Source: Pseudomonas sp. KU43P (lineage in GTDB: Bacteria > Pseudomonadota > Gammaproteobacteria > Pseudomonadales > Pseudomonadaceae). From it: DNA of 64,000 nucleotides. A program made the position numbers and the translations under genes. The stretch is taken from contig NZ_AP019365.1 in assembly GCF_033095865.1 (NCBI RefSeq), positions 5,181,501 through 5,245,500 on the forward strand. Reading direction: 5' to 3'. This document shows positions 33,983-44,283 of the stretch, one piece after another (positions within the stretch are counted from its first letter, which is position 1; every line of letters starts with the position of its first letter). The notes below the pieces were generated by a model. It was not told the origin of the DNA and made no database searches. It saw nothing but the letters and a program-made list of their open reading frames with translations.

Positions 33983-35635
33983 TCACCCCGGCCAGACTGG
34001 CGTAGCCCGCGCTACCAGCGCCTCCACATCCACCCCACGAGGCAATGCCCCGTATACACGCCCGCCACCCGCAAGGCGGCTGCCGATGAATGCATCGCTC
34101 ACCGCCGTGTTCCCGGCTTCGAGCAGCAGCTTGGCTTGCAACGCCACGGCGATGTCCTCGGTCAGCTGTCGGGCGCGGTACTGAATATCGCTGGTATCGG
34201 CAAACGCCCCCTTGAGATTGCCGATGTGCGCCGCCAGCCGCGGGTCGCCATGCCCGTCGCCCAGTTCGGTGAATAACGCATCCAGTACGCCCGGCTCCTT
34301 GGACAACGCCCGCAGCACATCCAGGCACTGCACGTTGCCGGAGCCTTCCCACGTGGAGTTGACCGGCGCCTCGCGGTACAGGCGCGGCAGGATGCTGTCC
34401 TCCACATAGCCGGCGCCACCCAGGCACTCGGCCGCCTCGTTGATCATCGCGGGGGCGCGCTTGCAGATCCAGTACTTGCCCACCGCCGTGACCAGCCGGG
34501 CGAAATGCGCCTGCTGCGGGTCGTCTAGCTGCTCCAGGGCCTGGCCCATGCGCAGGCTCAAGGCCAAGGCCGCCTCGCTTTCCAGGGCCAGGTCGGCCAA
34601 CACGTTCTGCATCAATGGCTGCTCGCCGAGTACCCGACCGCCAACCTTGCGGTGCGCGCAATGGTGGCTGGCCTGGGTCAGCGCCTGGCGCATCAGCGCG
34701 CTGGAACCGACCATGCAGTCGAAACGGGTCATGGCGACCATTTCGATGATGGTCGGCACACCCCGCCCCTCCTCGCCCACCATCCATGCCAGGGCACCAC
34801 GGAACTCGACCTCGCTGGAGGCATTGGAGCTGTTGCCGAGCTTGTTCTTCAGGCGCTGGATATAGAACTGATTGCGCTGGTCATCCGGGCGGTGGCGCGG
34901 CAGCAGGAAGCAGGTCAGGCCTTTTTCGGTCTGCGCCAGGGTCAGGAATGCATCGCACATCGGCGCCGAGCAGAACCATTTGTGCCCGACCAGTTCGTAG
35001 GGCTGGCCGGGGCCGGGCGTACCGACGGGGTAGGCGCGGGTGGTATTGGCGCGCACATCGGTGCCGCCCTGTTTCTCGGTCATGGCCATGCCGATGGTCA
35101 CCCCGGCTTTGTGGCGATCGCCAACGTTGCGTGGGTCGTACTCGCGGGCAAGGATCTTCGGCAGCCAGTACTCTGCCAGCTCCGGCTGCAGGCGCAGTGC
35201 AGGCACGGCGGCGAAGGTCATGGTCAGCGGGCAGCCGGTGCCCGCTTCGGCCTGGCTGTGCAGGTAGGTCATCGACGCCCGGGCGACATGGGCGCCGGCA
35301 CGGGGTTCGGCCCAGGGCAACGACGGCAGGCCGTGCTCGACAGCGGTGCGCATCAGTTCATGGTAGGCGGGGTGAAACTCCACCAGGTCGATACGATGGC
35401 CATAGCGGTCATGGCTGCTGAACGCCGGCTTATGCGCGTTGGCCAGGAAGCCTGCCGCCATCAGCGGCCCGCCAGCCAGGGCACCGTAGGCGTCGATCCG
35501 CGACTCGGCCCAGCCGGCGCCAAAGCGCCGCGACCATTCCTGCAGAGGGATATCGAGCCGATACAGGTTGGCACCGTCCAGTGACGGCGGCTGGTTCGTG
35601 ACTTCGTGGGTTTCAGCGTACTGGTGCAGGTTCAT
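33983..35635 (-). CDS. Acyl-CoA dehydrogenase family protein, AidB-like
   Basis: A 550-residue flavoprotein of the AidB branch of acyl-CoA dehydrogenases, longer than ordinary family members. The N-terminus (TNQPPSLDGANLYRLDIPLQ) and the motifs AGVTIGMAMTEKQGGTDVRAN, GHKWFCSAPMCDAFLTLAQ and AWMVGEEGRGVPTIIEMVAM correspond to AidB. ECLGGAGYVEDSILPRLYRE fits the FAD region. AidB binds DNA in E. coli and is induced by alkylation (Ada). Whether this protein has that role is not shown here, and no alkylation genes are adjacent. Confidence 0.88.
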   Translation of the reverse strand: MNLHQYAETHEVTNQPPSLDGANLYRLDIPLQEWSRRFGAGWAESRIDAYGALAGGPLMAAGFLANAHKPAFSSHDRYGHRIDLVEFHPAYHELMRTAVEHGLPSLPWAEPRAGAHVARASMTYLHSQAEAGTGCPLTMTFAAVPALRLQPELAEYWLPKILAREYDPRNVGDRHKAGVTIGMAMTEKQGGTDVRANTTRAYPVGTPGPGQPYELVGHKWFCSAPMCDAFLTLAQTEKGLTCFLLPRHRPDDQRNQFYIQRLKNKLGNSSNASSEVEFRGALAWMVGEEGRGVPTIIEMVAMTRFDCMVGSSALMRQALTQASHHCAHRKVGGRVLGEQPLMQNVLADLALESEAALALSLRMGQALEQLDDPQQAHFARLVTAVGKYWICKRAPAMINEAAECLGGAGYVEDSILPRLYREAPVNSTWEGSGNVQCLDVLRALSKEPGVLDALFTELGDGHGDPRLAAHIGNLKGAFADTSDIQYRARQLTEDIAVALQAKLLLEAGNTAVSDAFIGSRLAGGGRVYGALPRGVDVEALVARATPVWPG

Positions 35636-35737
35636 CGGGAGCTCCTGGGGCCGGGTATGCCTGAAAGTCCCAGTGAAGCACTCCCTGTCAGTCAGTCAAA
35701 GTGACAAATATGACTAAACCTGTGGTAGCGCAGGGCA

Positions 35738-37729
35738 TCAGAACCGGATCGCCCCCGAGGCCGCCCGGCCCGGTGGCATCTGCATCTGCGCAATCGCCAC
35801 ATTGAGCGTCAGCTCGAAGCGGCTGCCCAGGCCACGCGTCGACTCATGCGACAACTTGCCGCCAAGCAGCTCGCCCATCTGCCGGCAGATCGACAGCCCG
35901 ATGCCCAGCCCGCCATAGCGCCGGGTCATCGAACCGTCGACCTGAAAGAAGCGCTGGTAGAGGATCGCCTGGTCCAGGTCATCGAAGCCGATGCCACTGT
36001 CGCTCACGGTAAAGGCCAGGGCCAGGCTGTCAGGCCCCAGACGCCGGCCGCGCACCTGCACCATCACACCTCCTTGATGGGTGAACTTCAGGCCGTTGTC
36101 CACCAGGCACCCCAGGCAACGGGCCAGCTTGTGCGCATCGCCCAGCAACTCGTCAGGCAGCTCGGCAGGAATATCCAGGCTCAGGTACAGGCCTTTGCCC
36201 AGCGCCGTGCCCGCATGGCCGGCGCGCAGGTCCTGGAGCAACCGGCGCAAACTGAACGGCGCAGGCTGGGCACGCAGCCGCCCGGCCTGCAGTTCGGTCA
36301 GGGTAAGGATATCGTCGACCATGCCCATCATGTCCTGGGCCGACCCCACCGCCGTGCGCTGGTACTGCGCCATTTCGGCGCTCATGGGCAGCGTCTGCAT
36401 CAGTTCCAGCGAGCCGATCACGCCGTTCATCGGTGTGCGCAGCTCATGGGTCACGGTGGCGAGGAATTCGTCCTTGAGCAGGTTGCTCCTGGCCAGCTGC
36501 TGGTTCAGTTGCTCCAGCGTGCGGCCGGTATCACGCAGCGTCTGTGCCTGCTGTTCGCGCATGCTGTTGATCCGGTCGGCCAGCGCCAGTGACAGCAGCG
36601 CCACTTCCAGTGCCGAACCCAGTTGGCTGGCATACATGGTAATGAACACATTCGGCAGATAGCCCAGCACCATCAAGGTATTGACCAGTCCGCCAAGCAG
36701 GAACGCCGTCCAGGCGATGATGAACCAGCGCGCCACGCGCAGTCCGCGCGACCAGGCGATCAGCCCGGCCGTGAAGACGCTCACGGTGAACAGCAACGCC
36801 AGCACGGTGGCCATGCGCAGGGCAATGCCATAAGGCATGCTTACCGCCAGCACCATGACCACCACGCCACCCACCATCAACAGTTGCAGCAGGCGATCGA
36901 AGCCTAGGCTGATCTTGCTCAGGCGCAGGAAATGGCGGGCGAACTGACAGCCGAACAAGCCTGCCGCACCAATGAACAACGGCGTCGCAGCGTTCGCCCA
37001 CCAGGGGCTGTCCGGCCAGAAGTAGGCCACGCCGGCACCGTTGACCGACACCTGGTAAAGGCCGAACGAGGCGATATAGAGGATGTAGTAGAGGTAACTG
37101 ACGTCCCGCACGCTGATGAAGATGAATAGGTTGTACACCAACATCACCAGCAGCACGCCGTAGATCATGCCCAGCACGTACAGGCGAGTGGGCTGATCCT
37201 CCATGTAGGCCTCGGCCGACCATAGCGCCAACGGCGCCTGCACCGAGCCTTCGCTGTGCAGGCGCAAGTAGGCAGTGGTCGCCTGGCCTGCGCGCAAAGG
37301 CAGTTCGAACAGGTAGTTGTTCTGGCGGATCTGCCGGCTGTCGTAGGGCAAGGCGTCGCCGGTACGCTGGGCCAGGCGGTAGACGCCATCACTGCCGGGC
37401 AGATACAGCTCGAGATGATCCAGCGGCGGGTAGGCCAGTTCCAGCAACCACTGGCGGGGGGAAGTGCTTGCGGACGGGAGGTAGTGCAGATCGAGCTTCA
37501 GCCAGAACACCGAGGTTGAATAGCCGGCGTTGAGCACGTTTTCATGGTGGGCACGAAAACGATTGGCGAAGATGGGCGCGCTGACTTGAGCGATGCTGGC
37601 AGTGCCATCGCGGTCTTCATAAACCTGCATGACCTTGCCCAGTGGCAGGTACCGGGTGGTATCGTCGAAGTCGACCGCAGTGGCCAGCACGGGCAGCAAA
37701 CCCAAAAGCACAATCAGCAAATAGCGCAT
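35738..37729 (-). CDS. Orphan 7TMR-DISM sensor histidine kinase
   Basis: A 663-residue membrane kinase, starting at 37729 (MRYLLIVLLGLLPVLATAVD). It has a signal peptide, a periplasmic 7TMR-DISM extracellular domain (about 25-175), seven membrane segments (about 183-380), and HisKA with the phosphorylated H428 (EFLATVTHELRTPMNGVIGS). The HATPase region has an N box (GCLVDNGLKFTHQGG, N545), a G1 box DSGIGFDD and a G2 box GLGIGLSICRQM. No receiver domain is fused and no response regulator is adjacent, so the partner is elsewhere. 7TMR-DISM kinases sense carbohydrate-like or envelope signals, but the ligand is unknown. Confidence 0.92.
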   Translation of the reverse strand: MRYLLIVLLGLLPVLATAVDFDDTTRYLPLGKVMQVYEDRDGTASIAQVSAPIFANRFRAHHENVLNAGYSTSVFWLKLDLHYLPSASTSPRQWLLELAYPPLDHLELYLPGSDGVYRLAQRTGDALPYDSRQIRQNNYLFELPLRAGQATTAYLRLHSEGSVQAPLALWSAEAYMEDQPTRLYVLGMIYGVLLVMLVYNLFIFISVRDVSYLYYILYIASFGLYQVSVNGAGVAYFWPDSPWWANAATPLFIGAAGLFGCQFARHFLRLSKISLGFDRLLQLLMVGGVVVMVLAVSMPYGIALRMATVLALLFTVSVFTAGLIAWSRGLRVARWFIIAWTAFLLGGLVNTLMVLGYLPNVFITMYASQLGSALEVALLSLALADRINSMREQQAQTLRDTGRTLEQLNQQLARSNLLKDEFLATVTHELRTPMNGVIGSLELMQTLPMSAEMAQYQRTAVGSAQDMMGMVDDILTLTELQAGRLRAQPAPFSLRRLLQDLRAGHAGTALGKGLYLSLDIPAELPDELLGDAHKLARCLGCLVDNGLKFTHQGGVMVQVRGRRLGPDSLALAFTVSDSGIGFDDLDQAILYQRFFQVDGSMTRRYGGLGIGLSICRQMGELLGGKLSHESTRGLGSRFELTLNVAIAQMQMPPGRAASGAIRF

Positions 37730-37994
37730 ACAGCCCCAGCATGGCCTGTCCGGTCGCGTCGCGATGGCCTCCAATCCTTATGAGACGACGAGATCCGGCA
37801 GCGCCCGTTTGTCGAATTATCCGAGCACTCTAGCATAGCTTTCAACGCTGGCAACGGGGCACTTTAAATTTGATAGAAAAGGCTCTAGAACAATACTTTC
37901 AGCCTGCAAGCACACAAAAATCTGACCACTCGATCAACATAATCCATGTGTAGGACGATCCGTACATTTGGGTTTGGTGGTAAGCTCGCCGACC

Positions 37995-38792
37995 ATGAAT
38001 ACCTACAGCTCCCGCCCCGTTGTCCTCTGTCTCTCCGGCCACGACCCAAGTGGCGGCGCCGGCTTGCAGGCAGATATCGAAGCCCTGATCGCCCAAGGCT
38101 GTCACGCCGCACCGACCGTGACCGCCCTGACCGTGCAGGATACCGTCAATGTTTCCGACTTCCGCGTGCTCGACCGCGAGTGGGTGCTGGCCCAGGCCAA
38201 CGCCGTGCTGGCCGACTCTCGCGTTGCTGCCGTCAAGTTGGGCATGCTCGGCTCGATCGACATGGTCGACACCGTCGCCGAACTGCTGAGTGCCCACCCG
38301 CACCTGCCGCTGGTCTGCGACCCGGTGCTGCGCGCCGGTGGCGGTGGCCGCCTGGGCAAGGACGAAGTCGGCTATGCGCTGCGCGAACGGCTGCTGCCGC
38401 TGGCCACCATCGCAACGCCGAACCTGCCCGAAGCCCGCATCCTTGCCGAGCTGCCTGAAGGCACGGCTGACCAATGCGCCGAAAAACTGTTGCCGTTCTG
38501 CAAGCACCTGCTGATTACCGGTGGCCACGGCGACGAAGACGAGATCCACAACCGCCTTTACAGCCGCGACGGCCAGAGCCACACCTGGACCTGCCAGCGC
38601 CTGCCGGGCAGCTATCACGGTTCGGGTTGCACCCTGGCCAGTGCCCTGGCTGGCCGTCTGGCGCTGGGCGAACAGTTGCAAAGCGCTGTACGCAGTGCCC
38701 TGGACTACACCTGGCGCACCCTGCGTGACGCTGAACAACTGGGCAAGGGCCAGTTCGTCCCACGCCGCCTGCCCCTGGACTTCTGTTCCTGA
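37995..38792 (+). CDS. thiD: Hydroxymethylpyrimidine/phosphomethylpyrimidine kinase
   Basis: ThiD phosphorylates HMP and HMP-P to HMP-PP for thiamine synthesis. The 265-residue product starts at 37995 ([20 protein letters not shown]). Ribokinase-fold motifs [28 protein letters not shown] and [12 protein letters not shown] are visible, and the catalytic cysteine lies in [16 protein letters not shown]. It is the first of three genes, thiD-thiE-hemL, with gaps of 14 and 17 bases. No TPP riboswitch is recognisable upstream. Confidence 0.95.
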   Translation: MNTYSSRPVVLCLSGHDPSGGAGLQADIEALIAQGCHAAPTVTALTVQDTVNVSDFRVLDREWVLAQANAVLADSRVAAVKLGMLGSIDMVDTVAELLSAHPHLPLVCDPVLRAGGGGRLGKDEVGYALRERLLPLATIATPNLPEARILAELPEGTADQCAEKLLPFCKHLLITGGHGDEDEIHNRLYSRDGQSHTWTCQRLPGSYHGSGCTLASALAGRLALGEQLQSAVRSALDYTWRTLRDAEQLGKGQFVPRRLPLDFCS

Positions 38793-38806
38793 TACGAGGC
38801 CTTCAG

Positions 38807-39430
38807 ATGAAGCTACGCGGTCTGTACGCGATCACCGACAGCCAACTGCTCGCCGGTCGTTTCCTGTCCCATGTCGAGGCAGCGCTGGAAGGCGGCGTGT
38901 GTCTGCTTCAGTACCGCGACAAAAGCGACGACGCCGCCCGCCGCCTGCGCGAGGCCGAAACGCTGATGAAGCTGTGCGAGCGTTACGGCACCAAGCTGAT
39001 CATCAACGATGACGCCGAACTGGCTGCGCGCCTGGGCGTCGGCGTGCACCTGGGCCAAACCGATGGCCCGCTGACGCCGGCCCGCGCCCTGCTCGGCAGC
39101 CAGGCCATCATCGGCTCGACCTGCCACGCCCAGCTCGAGCGGGCCCAGCAAGCCGCCAGGGAAGGCGCCAGCTATGTGGCCTTTGGCCGTTTCTTCAATT
39201 CCGTGACCAAGCCGGGGGCACCTGCCGCCAATGTCGAGCTGCTTGAACAGGCCCGCGCCCAGGTCAAGTTGCCGATTGCCGTGATCGGCGGCATCACCCT
39301 CGACAATGCCGCCCCGCTGGTCGCCCATGGTGCCGACCTGCTGGCGGTGATCCATGGCCTGTTCGGTGCCGACAGCGCGCAGGAAGTCACCCGCCGCGCC
39401 CGCGCCTTCAACGCCCTGTTCGCTTCCTGA
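38807..39430 (+). CDS. thiE: Thiamine-phosphate synthase
   Basis: A TIM-barrel enzyme joining HMP-PP and thiazole phosphate to thiamine phosphate, 207 residues. Motifs are [10 protein letters not shown] at the N-terminus, [61 protein letters not shown] and [21 protein letters not shown] precedes the start. It sits in the thiD-thiE-hemL operon, directly after its substrate-supplying kinase. Confidence 0.97.
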   Translation: MKLRGLYAITDSQLLAGRFLSHVEAALEGGVCLLQYRDKSDDAARRLREAETLMKLCERYGTKLIINDDAELAARLGVGVHLGQTDGPLTPARALLGSQAIIGSTCHAQLERAQQAAREGASYVAFGRFFNSVTKPGAPAANVELLEQARAQVKLPIAVIGGITLDNAAPLVAHGADLLAVIHGLFGADSAQEVTRRARAFNALFAS

Positions 39431-39447
39431 TTTCGAGAGAAGATCCC

Positions 39448-40731
39448 ATGTCCCGTTCCGAATCCCTGTTCGCCCAAGCCCAGAAGCACATCCCGGGTGG
39501 CGTCAACTCGCCGGTCCGCGCTTTCAAGAGCGTCGGCGGCACCCCGCTGTTCTTCAAGCATGCCGAAGGCGCTTATGTAGTCGATGAAGACGACAAGCGC
39601 TATGTCGATTACGTGGGTTCCTGGGGCCCGATGATCCTCGGCCATGGCCACCCGGACGTGCTCGACGCCGTGCGCAACCAGCTGCAGCACGGCCTGTCCT
39701 ACGGCGCGCCGACCGCCATGGAAACCGAGATGGCCGACCTGGTGTGCTCGCTGGTGCCATCCATGGAGATGGTGCGCATGGTCAGCTCCGGCACCGAAGC
39801 CACCATGAGCGCCATTCGCCTGGCCCGTGGTTACACCGGCCGTGACGCCATCATCAAGTTCGAGGGCTGCTACCACGGTCATTCCGACAGCCTGCTGGTC
39901 AAGGCCGGCTCCGGCCTGCTGACCCAGGGCGTGCCGAGCTCGGCGGGTGTGCCGGCAGACTTCGCCAAGCATACCCTGACCCTGCCGTTCAACGACCTCG
40001 CTGCGGTCGAGAAGACCCTGGCCGACGTCGGCCAGAGCGTTGCCTGCATCATCGTCGAACCTGTGGCCGGCAACATGAACTGCGTACCGCCGGCACCGGG
40101 CTTCCTGGAAGGCCTGCGCGAGCAGTGCGACAAGCACGGCGTGGTGCTGATCTTCGACGAAGTGATGACCGGTTTCCGCGTATCGCTGGGCGGCGCCCAG
40201 GGTTACTACGGCATCACACCGGACCTGTCGACCTTCGGCAAGATCGTCGGTGGCGGCATGCCGGTCGGCTGCTTTGGCGGCAAACGCGAGATCATGGGCT
40301 GCATCGCCCCGCTCGGCCCGGTCTACCAGGCCGGCACCCTGTCGGGTAACCCGCTGGCAATGGCCGCTGGCCTGACCACCCTGAAGCTGATCAGCCGCCC
40401 GGGCTTCCATGACGAGCTGAGCGCCTTCACCAGCCGCATGCTCGATGGGCTGCAGCAACGCGCCGATGCGGCTGGCGTACCGTTCGTCACCACCCAGGCG
40501 GGTGCCATGTTCGGCCTGTACTTCAGCGGTGCCGACGACATTGTCACCTTCGATGACGTGATGGCCAGCGATGCCGAGCGCTTCAAGCGCTTCTTCCATC
40601 TGATGCTCGAGGGTGGCGTTTACCTGGCGCCAAGCGCGTTCGAGGCAGGCTTCACTTCCATCGCCCATGGCGAGACCGAGCTGAAGATCACCCTCGATGC
40701 CGCTGAGCGGGCGTTTGCCAAGCTGAAGTAA
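39448..40731 (+). CDS. hemL: Glutamate-1-semialdehyde 2,1-aminomutase
   Basis: A PLP enzyme making 5-aminolevulinate in the C5 tetrapyrrole pathway, 427 residues. The cofactor lysine is K265 in [14 protein letters not shown], and the PLP-contact region is [16 protein letters not shown]. The N-terminal [18 protein letters not shown] and [16 protein letters not shown] are family signatures. It is the third gene of the thiD-thiE-hemL operon and is followed by a long hairpin terminator. Confidence 0.98.
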   Translation: MSRSESLFAQAQKHIPGGVNSPVRAFKSVGGTPLFFKHAEGAYVVDEDDKRYVDYVGSWGPMILGHGHPDVLDAVRNQLQHGLSYGAPTAMETEMADLVCSLVPSMEMVRMVSSGTEATMSAIRLARGYTGRDAIIKFEGCYHGHSDSLLVKAGSGLLTQGVPSSAGVPADFAKHTLTLPFNDLAAVEKTLADVGQSVACIIVEPVAGNMNCVPPAPGFLEGLREQCDKHGVVLIFDEVMTGFRVSLGGAQGYYGITPDLSTFGKIVGGGMPVGCFGGKREIMGCIAPLGPVYQAGTLSGNPLAMAAGLTTLKLISRPGFHDELSAFTSRMLDGLQQRADAAGVPFVTTQAGAMFGLYFSGADDIVTFDDVMASDAERFKRFFHLMLEGGVYLAPSAFEAGFTSIAHGETELKITLDAAERAFAKLK

Positions 40732-40740
40732 GCGATAACC

Positions 40741-40784
40741 TGTACCGGCCTCATCGCGGGTTCATCCGCGATGAGGCCGGTACA
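40741..40784 (+). terminator. 19-bp hairpin terminator after hemL (GGCCTCATCGC type)
   Basis: Arms TGTACCGGCCTCATCGCGG (40741-40759) and CCGCGATGAGGCCGGTACA (40766-40784) are perfectly complementary around GTTCAT, 9 bases after the hemL stop. There is no strong U-tract. The arms belong to the same family as those at 31.73 and 57.87 kb. Confidence 0.75.
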
Positions 40785-40847
40785 GGCGATTACAGCCCTT
40801 GCGCCATCAGCAACTTTCCCCACCAACACAGAAATTCGAGTAAAACT

Positions 40848-40877
40848 TTGTAAGGTTGGCGCTGCTTATCCCATAAT
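40848..40877 (+). promoter_or_regulatory. Sigma-70 promoter of the Sel1-type gene
   Basis: TTGTAA (40848-40853) and CATAAT (40872-40877) with an 18-base spacer, about 50 bases upstream of the ATG at 40927. Confidence 0.5.
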
Positions 40878-40926
40878 GTGCCACCAGAGACATTGGCCGC
40901 AGCTTTGCAGAGGTAAGTCGATCCCC

Positions 40927-41472
40927 ATGAACCGCACCGGCCGCGCCCTGACCTTGGGCTGCCTGTTGCTTCTTCCGCCTCTGCTGGCCCAGGCTGAGGG
41001 CGGTAACTCGTTGCTGATTCCGGCAACGGGGCGCTGCACGCTCAATGTTCAGCCAGAAGACCAGGAAAACGCCCTCAAGGCTTGCGAGCAGACGGCGATG
41101 ACCGGGGATGCCCAGGCGCAGTTCGAGTTGGGTGAGTTTTACTACACGCAAACGCCCAAGAACCTGAAAAAGGCCCTGGACTGGTTCGAGAAGGCCTCGC
41201 TGCAAGGCCATGCCGAAGCCCAGTACCGCCTTGGCGCCATGTTCTTCCATGGCGAAGGGGTCAAAGCCAACAACGTCCAGGCCTATATCCTGCTGAAGAT
41301 GGCGGCGGTCAACGGCGCAGAAGATGCACTGGACATGGCCGATGAAGTCACCGAGCAGATGCCCCGTGACGAGCTGGAGCATGCCACCCAGGTGCTCGGC
41401 CAGATCTTCCGAAAATACCTGCTGGAACTGCAGAACGCCGAAGGGCGCACGCCGTTCTCGCCCCTTCCCTGA
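40927..41472 (+). CDS. Exported Sel1/TPR-like repeat protein
   Basis: A 181-residue exported protein, starting at 40927 (MNRTGRALTLGCLLLLPPLL), with a signal peptide cleaved probably after LLAQA. Two Sel1-like repeats are seen: GDAQAQFELGEFYYTQTPKNLKKALDW (about 61-87) and GHAEAQYRLGAMFFHGEGVKANNVQAY. A helical tail follows. Sel1 repeats mediate protein contacts in the periplasm; the partner is unknown. The end abuts the convergent DUF1820 gene with no gap. Confidence 0.85.
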   Translation: MNRTGRALTLGCLLLLPPLLAQAEGGNSLLIPATGRCTLNVQPEDQENALKACEQTAMTGDAQAQFELGEFYYTQTPKNLKKALDWFEKASLQGHAEAQYRLGAMFFHGEGVKANNVQAYILLKMAAVNGAEDALDMADEVTEQMPRDELEHATQVLGQIFRKYLLELQNAEGRTPFSPLP

Positions 41473-41799
41473 TCACTTCTCGGGCATCGGCATCGGGAAC
41501 GGCATGACATTGCCGCCACCCTTGGCCTCGCTGATCTTCGCCGTCCCCAGGCGCTCCACCTCGTCGATGCGAACGATCGAGTGCATCGGCACAAAACTGC
41601 GAATCACGCCCTCGAACTGGTTCTTGAGCTTCTCCTCGCTCGGGTCGACCACCACCTGCGTGCGCTCGCCAAAGACGAATTCTTCAATCTCCAGGAAACC
41701 CCACAGGTCGCTCTGGTAGATCTGCTTGGCATACATCTCGAAGACCTGCCCCTGGTTGAGGAAGATCACCTTGTAAATTGCGAGTTCGCGTTTGCTCAT
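41473..41799 (-). CDS. DUF1820 family protein
   Basis: A 108-residue cytoplasmic protein, starting at 41799 (MSKRELAIYKVIFLNQGQVF). The sequence YKVIFLNQGQVFEMYAKQIY, LWGFLEIEEFVFGERTQVVV and SFVPMHSIVRIDEVERLGTA matches the DUF1820 family, which is conserved in pseudomonads. The family has an LSm/beta-strand appearance but no established function. Convergent with the Sel1 protein and divergent from the phoH operon. Confidence 0.88.
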   Translation of the reverse strand: MSKRELAIYKVIFLNQGQVFEMYAKQIYQSDLWGFLEIEEFVFGERTQVVVDPSEEKLKNQFEGVIRSFVPMHSIVRIDEVERLGTAKISEAKGGGNVMPFPMPMPEK

Positions 41800-41945
41800 G
41801 TCGGGATAACACATGCGTAAGAAAAGGCGCGCATCATAGCAGACAGCCCTGTACATACCGTTGAACGTTTCAGTGCTTTCGCCCCTGCCCTTCAAGGGTT
41901 ATTCTTGAGTTCACCTTCATTGCCGTCGAGCGGCTAAAAACGACC

Positions 41946-42944
41946 TTGAACGCACCCATAGAACCTCATCGTTTCATCCTCGAACCTTTCGAGGCCCACC
42001 GTTTCGCCAACCTGTGCGGCCAGTTCGACGAGCACCTGCGCCTGATCGAACAACGCCTGGCTATCGAGATCCGCAACCGCGGCAATCAATTCGAGCTGAT
42101 CGGCGAACCCAAGACCACCTCCGCTGCCGAGCAACTGCTGCGCCGCCTGTACCGCGAGGCCAAGGCTACCGAGCTGTCGCCGGAAACCGTGCACCTGTAT
42201 CTGCAGGAGTCGACCGTCGAGAACATCGACAACCCGGCGGTCAATGAAGTCAGCGTCTCGTTGCGCACGCGCAAGGGCAACATTCGCCCGCGCGGGGTCA
42301 ACCAGCAGCGCTACGTCAAGGAAATCCTGGCCAACGACATCAATTTCGGTGTCGGCCCGGCCGGCACCGGCAAGACGTACCTGGCCGTGGCCTGCGCCGT
42401 GGATGCCCTGGAACGCGAACAAGTTCGCCGTATCCTGCTGGTGCGCCCGGCGGTCGAGGCTGGCGAGAAGCTCGGCTTCCTGCCGGGCGACCTGGCCCAG
42501 AAGATCGACCCTTACCTGCGCCCGCTCTACGACGCCCTGTACGAGATGCTCGGCTTCGAGCACGTCGCCAAGCTGATCGAGCGCCAGGTCATCGAGATCG
42601 CTCCGCTGGCCTACATGCGCGGCCGCACCCTGAACAACAGCTTCATCATCCTCGACGAGAGCCAGAACACCACGCTCGAGCAGATGAAGATGTTCCTCAC
42701 CCGTATCGGCTTCGGCTCCACTGCGGTGATTACCGGTGACATCACCCAGGTCGACCTGCCTCGCGGCACCAAGTCGGGCCTGGCCCATGTGATCGAGGTG
42801 CTCAAGGACGTTCCGGGGATCAGCTTTACCCACTTCCAACCCAAAGATGTGGTTCGTCACCCACTGGTGCAGCGCATCGTCGAGGCCTACGACCGCTTCG
42901 ATGCCCGCCAGGCCAAGCCCGAGGCGCCCGGCAAAGATGCTTGA
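41946..42944 (+). CDS. ybeZ: PhoH-like ATPase (YbeZ/PhoL)
   Basis: A 332-residue PhoH-family ATPase that usually partners YbeY in rRNA and RNA metabolism. Walker A is [15 protein letters not shown] (about 136-150) and Walker B is [19 protein letters not shown]. The N-terminal region ([20 protein letters not shown]) is the YbeZ extension. The visible start is TTG at 41946 ([10 protein letters not shown]), with no ATG nearby and only a weak ribosome binding site, so expression may be low or coupled. It overlaps ybeY by 8 bases. Confidence 0.93.
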   Translation: MNAPIEPHRFILEPFEAHRFANLCGQFDEHLRLIEQRLAIEIRNRGNQFELIGEPKTTSAAEQLLRRLYREAKATELSPETVHLYLQESTVENIDNPAVNEVSVSLRTRKGNIRPRGVNQQRYVKEILANDINFGVGPAGTGKTYLAVACAVDALEREQVRRILLVRPAVEAGEKLGFLPGDLAQKIDPYLRPLYDALYEMLGFEHVAKLIERQVIEIAPLAYMRGRTLNNSFIILDESQNTTLEQMKMFLTRIGFGSTAVITGDITQVDLPRGTKSGLAHVIEVLKDVPGISFTHFQPKDVVRHPLVQRIVEAYDRFDARQAKPEAPGKDA

Positions 42945-43410
42945 ACTTGACCTGCAACGGGCCACGGATGCTGCCGCCCCGGATGACACCGCCTTCCGCC
43001 GCTGGTGCGAGTTGGCCTTGCGCCAGCGCACAGCGGATTCGGAAATGACCATTCGCCTGGTCGACGAAGCCGAGGGCCGCGAACTCAACCACACCTACCG
43101 GCACAAGGACTACGCGACCAATGTGCTGTCCTTCCCGGCCGACGTGCCCGACGACCTGCTCGATATCCCGTTGCTCGGCGACCTGGTGATCTGCGTGCCG
43201 GTGGTAGAGCGCGAGGCCGCCGAACAGGGCAAATCGCTAGAGGCACACTGGGCGCATCTGGTTATCCATGGCTGCCTGCATCTGCTTGGCTACGACCACA
43301 TCGACGACGATGAGGCCGAAGAAATGGAAGCGCTGGAACGGGAATTGCTGGCAGAACTGGGTCACCCCGACCCCTATGCCGACGATGAAACCGACTCAAT
43401 CACACACTGA
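42937..43410 (+). CDS. ybeY: Endoribonuclease YbeY
   Basis: A single-strand-specific RNase for 16S rRNA 3' maturation and ribosome quality control, 157 residues. The start is [13 protein letters not shown] at 42937, within the last codons of ybeZ. The catalytic zinc motif [11 protein letters not shown] is present, with [20 protein letters not shown] and [10 protein letters not shown] upstream. It is translationally coupled to ybeZ, the gene of its usual protein partner, and is followed by corC. Confidence 0.97.
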   Translation: MLELDLQRATDAAAPDDTAFRRWCELALRQRTADSEMTIRLVDEAEGRELNHTYRHKDYATNVLSFPADVPDDLLDIPLLGDLVICVPVVEREAAEQGKSLEAHWAHLVIHGCLHLLGYDHIDDDEAEEMEALERELLAELGHPDPYADDETDSITH

Positions 43411-43435
43411 TACACGAAGGATCACGAGAACCGCC

Positions 43436-44275
43436 ATGAGCGAAGATCGATCGAGCAACGGGCAGAAGTCCTGGCTGGGTAAACTGACCCAGGCTTTTGC
43501 CCATGAGCCGAAAAACCGCCAGGAGCTGCTAGAGCTGCTGCGCGAAGCCCATCAGAACAAGCTGCTCGACAGCGAAGCGCTGACCATTGTCGAAGGTGCC
43601 ATTCAGGTCGCTGACCTGCAGGTCCGTGACATCATGGTGCCGCGCTCGCAGATGATCAGCATCAAGGCTACCCAGTCGCCTCGCGAGTTCCTGCCGTCGG
43701 TGATCGACGCTGCACACTCACGCTACCCGGTGATCGGCGAAAGCCATGACGATGTGCTCGGGATCCTGCTGGCCAAGGATCTGCTGCCGTTGATCCTCAA
43801 AGAGAACGGCGACAGCTTCAACATCAAGGACTTGCTGCGCCCCGCCACCTTCGTGCCGGAGTCCAAGCGCCTGAACGTGCTGCTGCGCGAATTCCGCGCC
43901 AATCATAACCACATGGCCATCGTCATCGACGAGTACGGCGGCGTGGCAGGCCTTGTGACCATCGAAGACGTGCTCGAGCAGATCGTCGGTGACATTGAGG
44001 ACGAACATGACGTCGAAGAAGACAGCTACATCAAGCCGCTGCCAAGTGGCGACTTCCTGGTCAAGGCACTGACGCCGATCGATAACTTCAACGAGTTCTT
44101 CGACAGCGAATTCTCGGACGATGAGTTCGACACTGTGGGCGGCCTGGTGATGAGCGCCTTCGGCCACCTGCCCAAGCGCAACGAGACCACCGAGATCGGC
44201 GCCTACAAGTTCCGTATTCTCAACGCCGACAGCCGGCGGATACACTTGCTGCGCCTGACACCGATCACCCGCTAA
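43436..44275 (+). CDS. corC: CBS-domain protein CorC/YbeX (magnesium/cobalt homeostasis)
   Basis: A 279-residue soluble protein with a CBS pair and a CorC_HlyC transporter-associated domain. The N-terminus is [23 protein letters not shown]1 begins [23 protein letters not shown]2 is at [19 protein letters not shown] with [20 protein letters not shown]. The C-terminal domain ends [19 protein letters not shown]. It is implicated in Mg/Co efflux with CorA and in ribosome function. Third gene of ybeZ-ybeY-corC-lnt. Confidence 0.95.
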   Translation: MSEDRSSNGQKSWLGKLTQAFAHEPKNRQELLELLREAHQNKLLDSEALTIVEGAIQVADLQVRDIMVPRSQMISIKATQSPREFLPSVIDAAHSRYPVIGESHDDVLGILLAKDLLPLILKENGDSFNIKDLLRPATFVPESKRLNVLLREFRANHNHMAIVIDEYGGVAGLVTIEDVLEQIVGDIEDEHDVEEDSYIKPLPSGDFLVKALTPIDNFNEFFDSEFSDDEFDTVGGLVMSAFGHLPKRNETTEIGAYKFRILNADSRRIHLLRLTPITR

Positions 44276-44283
44276 GGACAAAC

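Noticed and set aside
37775..37994. TPP riboswitch upstream of thiD
   Set aside because: The THI-box core (CUGAGA and the ACCUGAUCUGG-like element) is absent, and no fitting terminator or sequester hairpin was seen.
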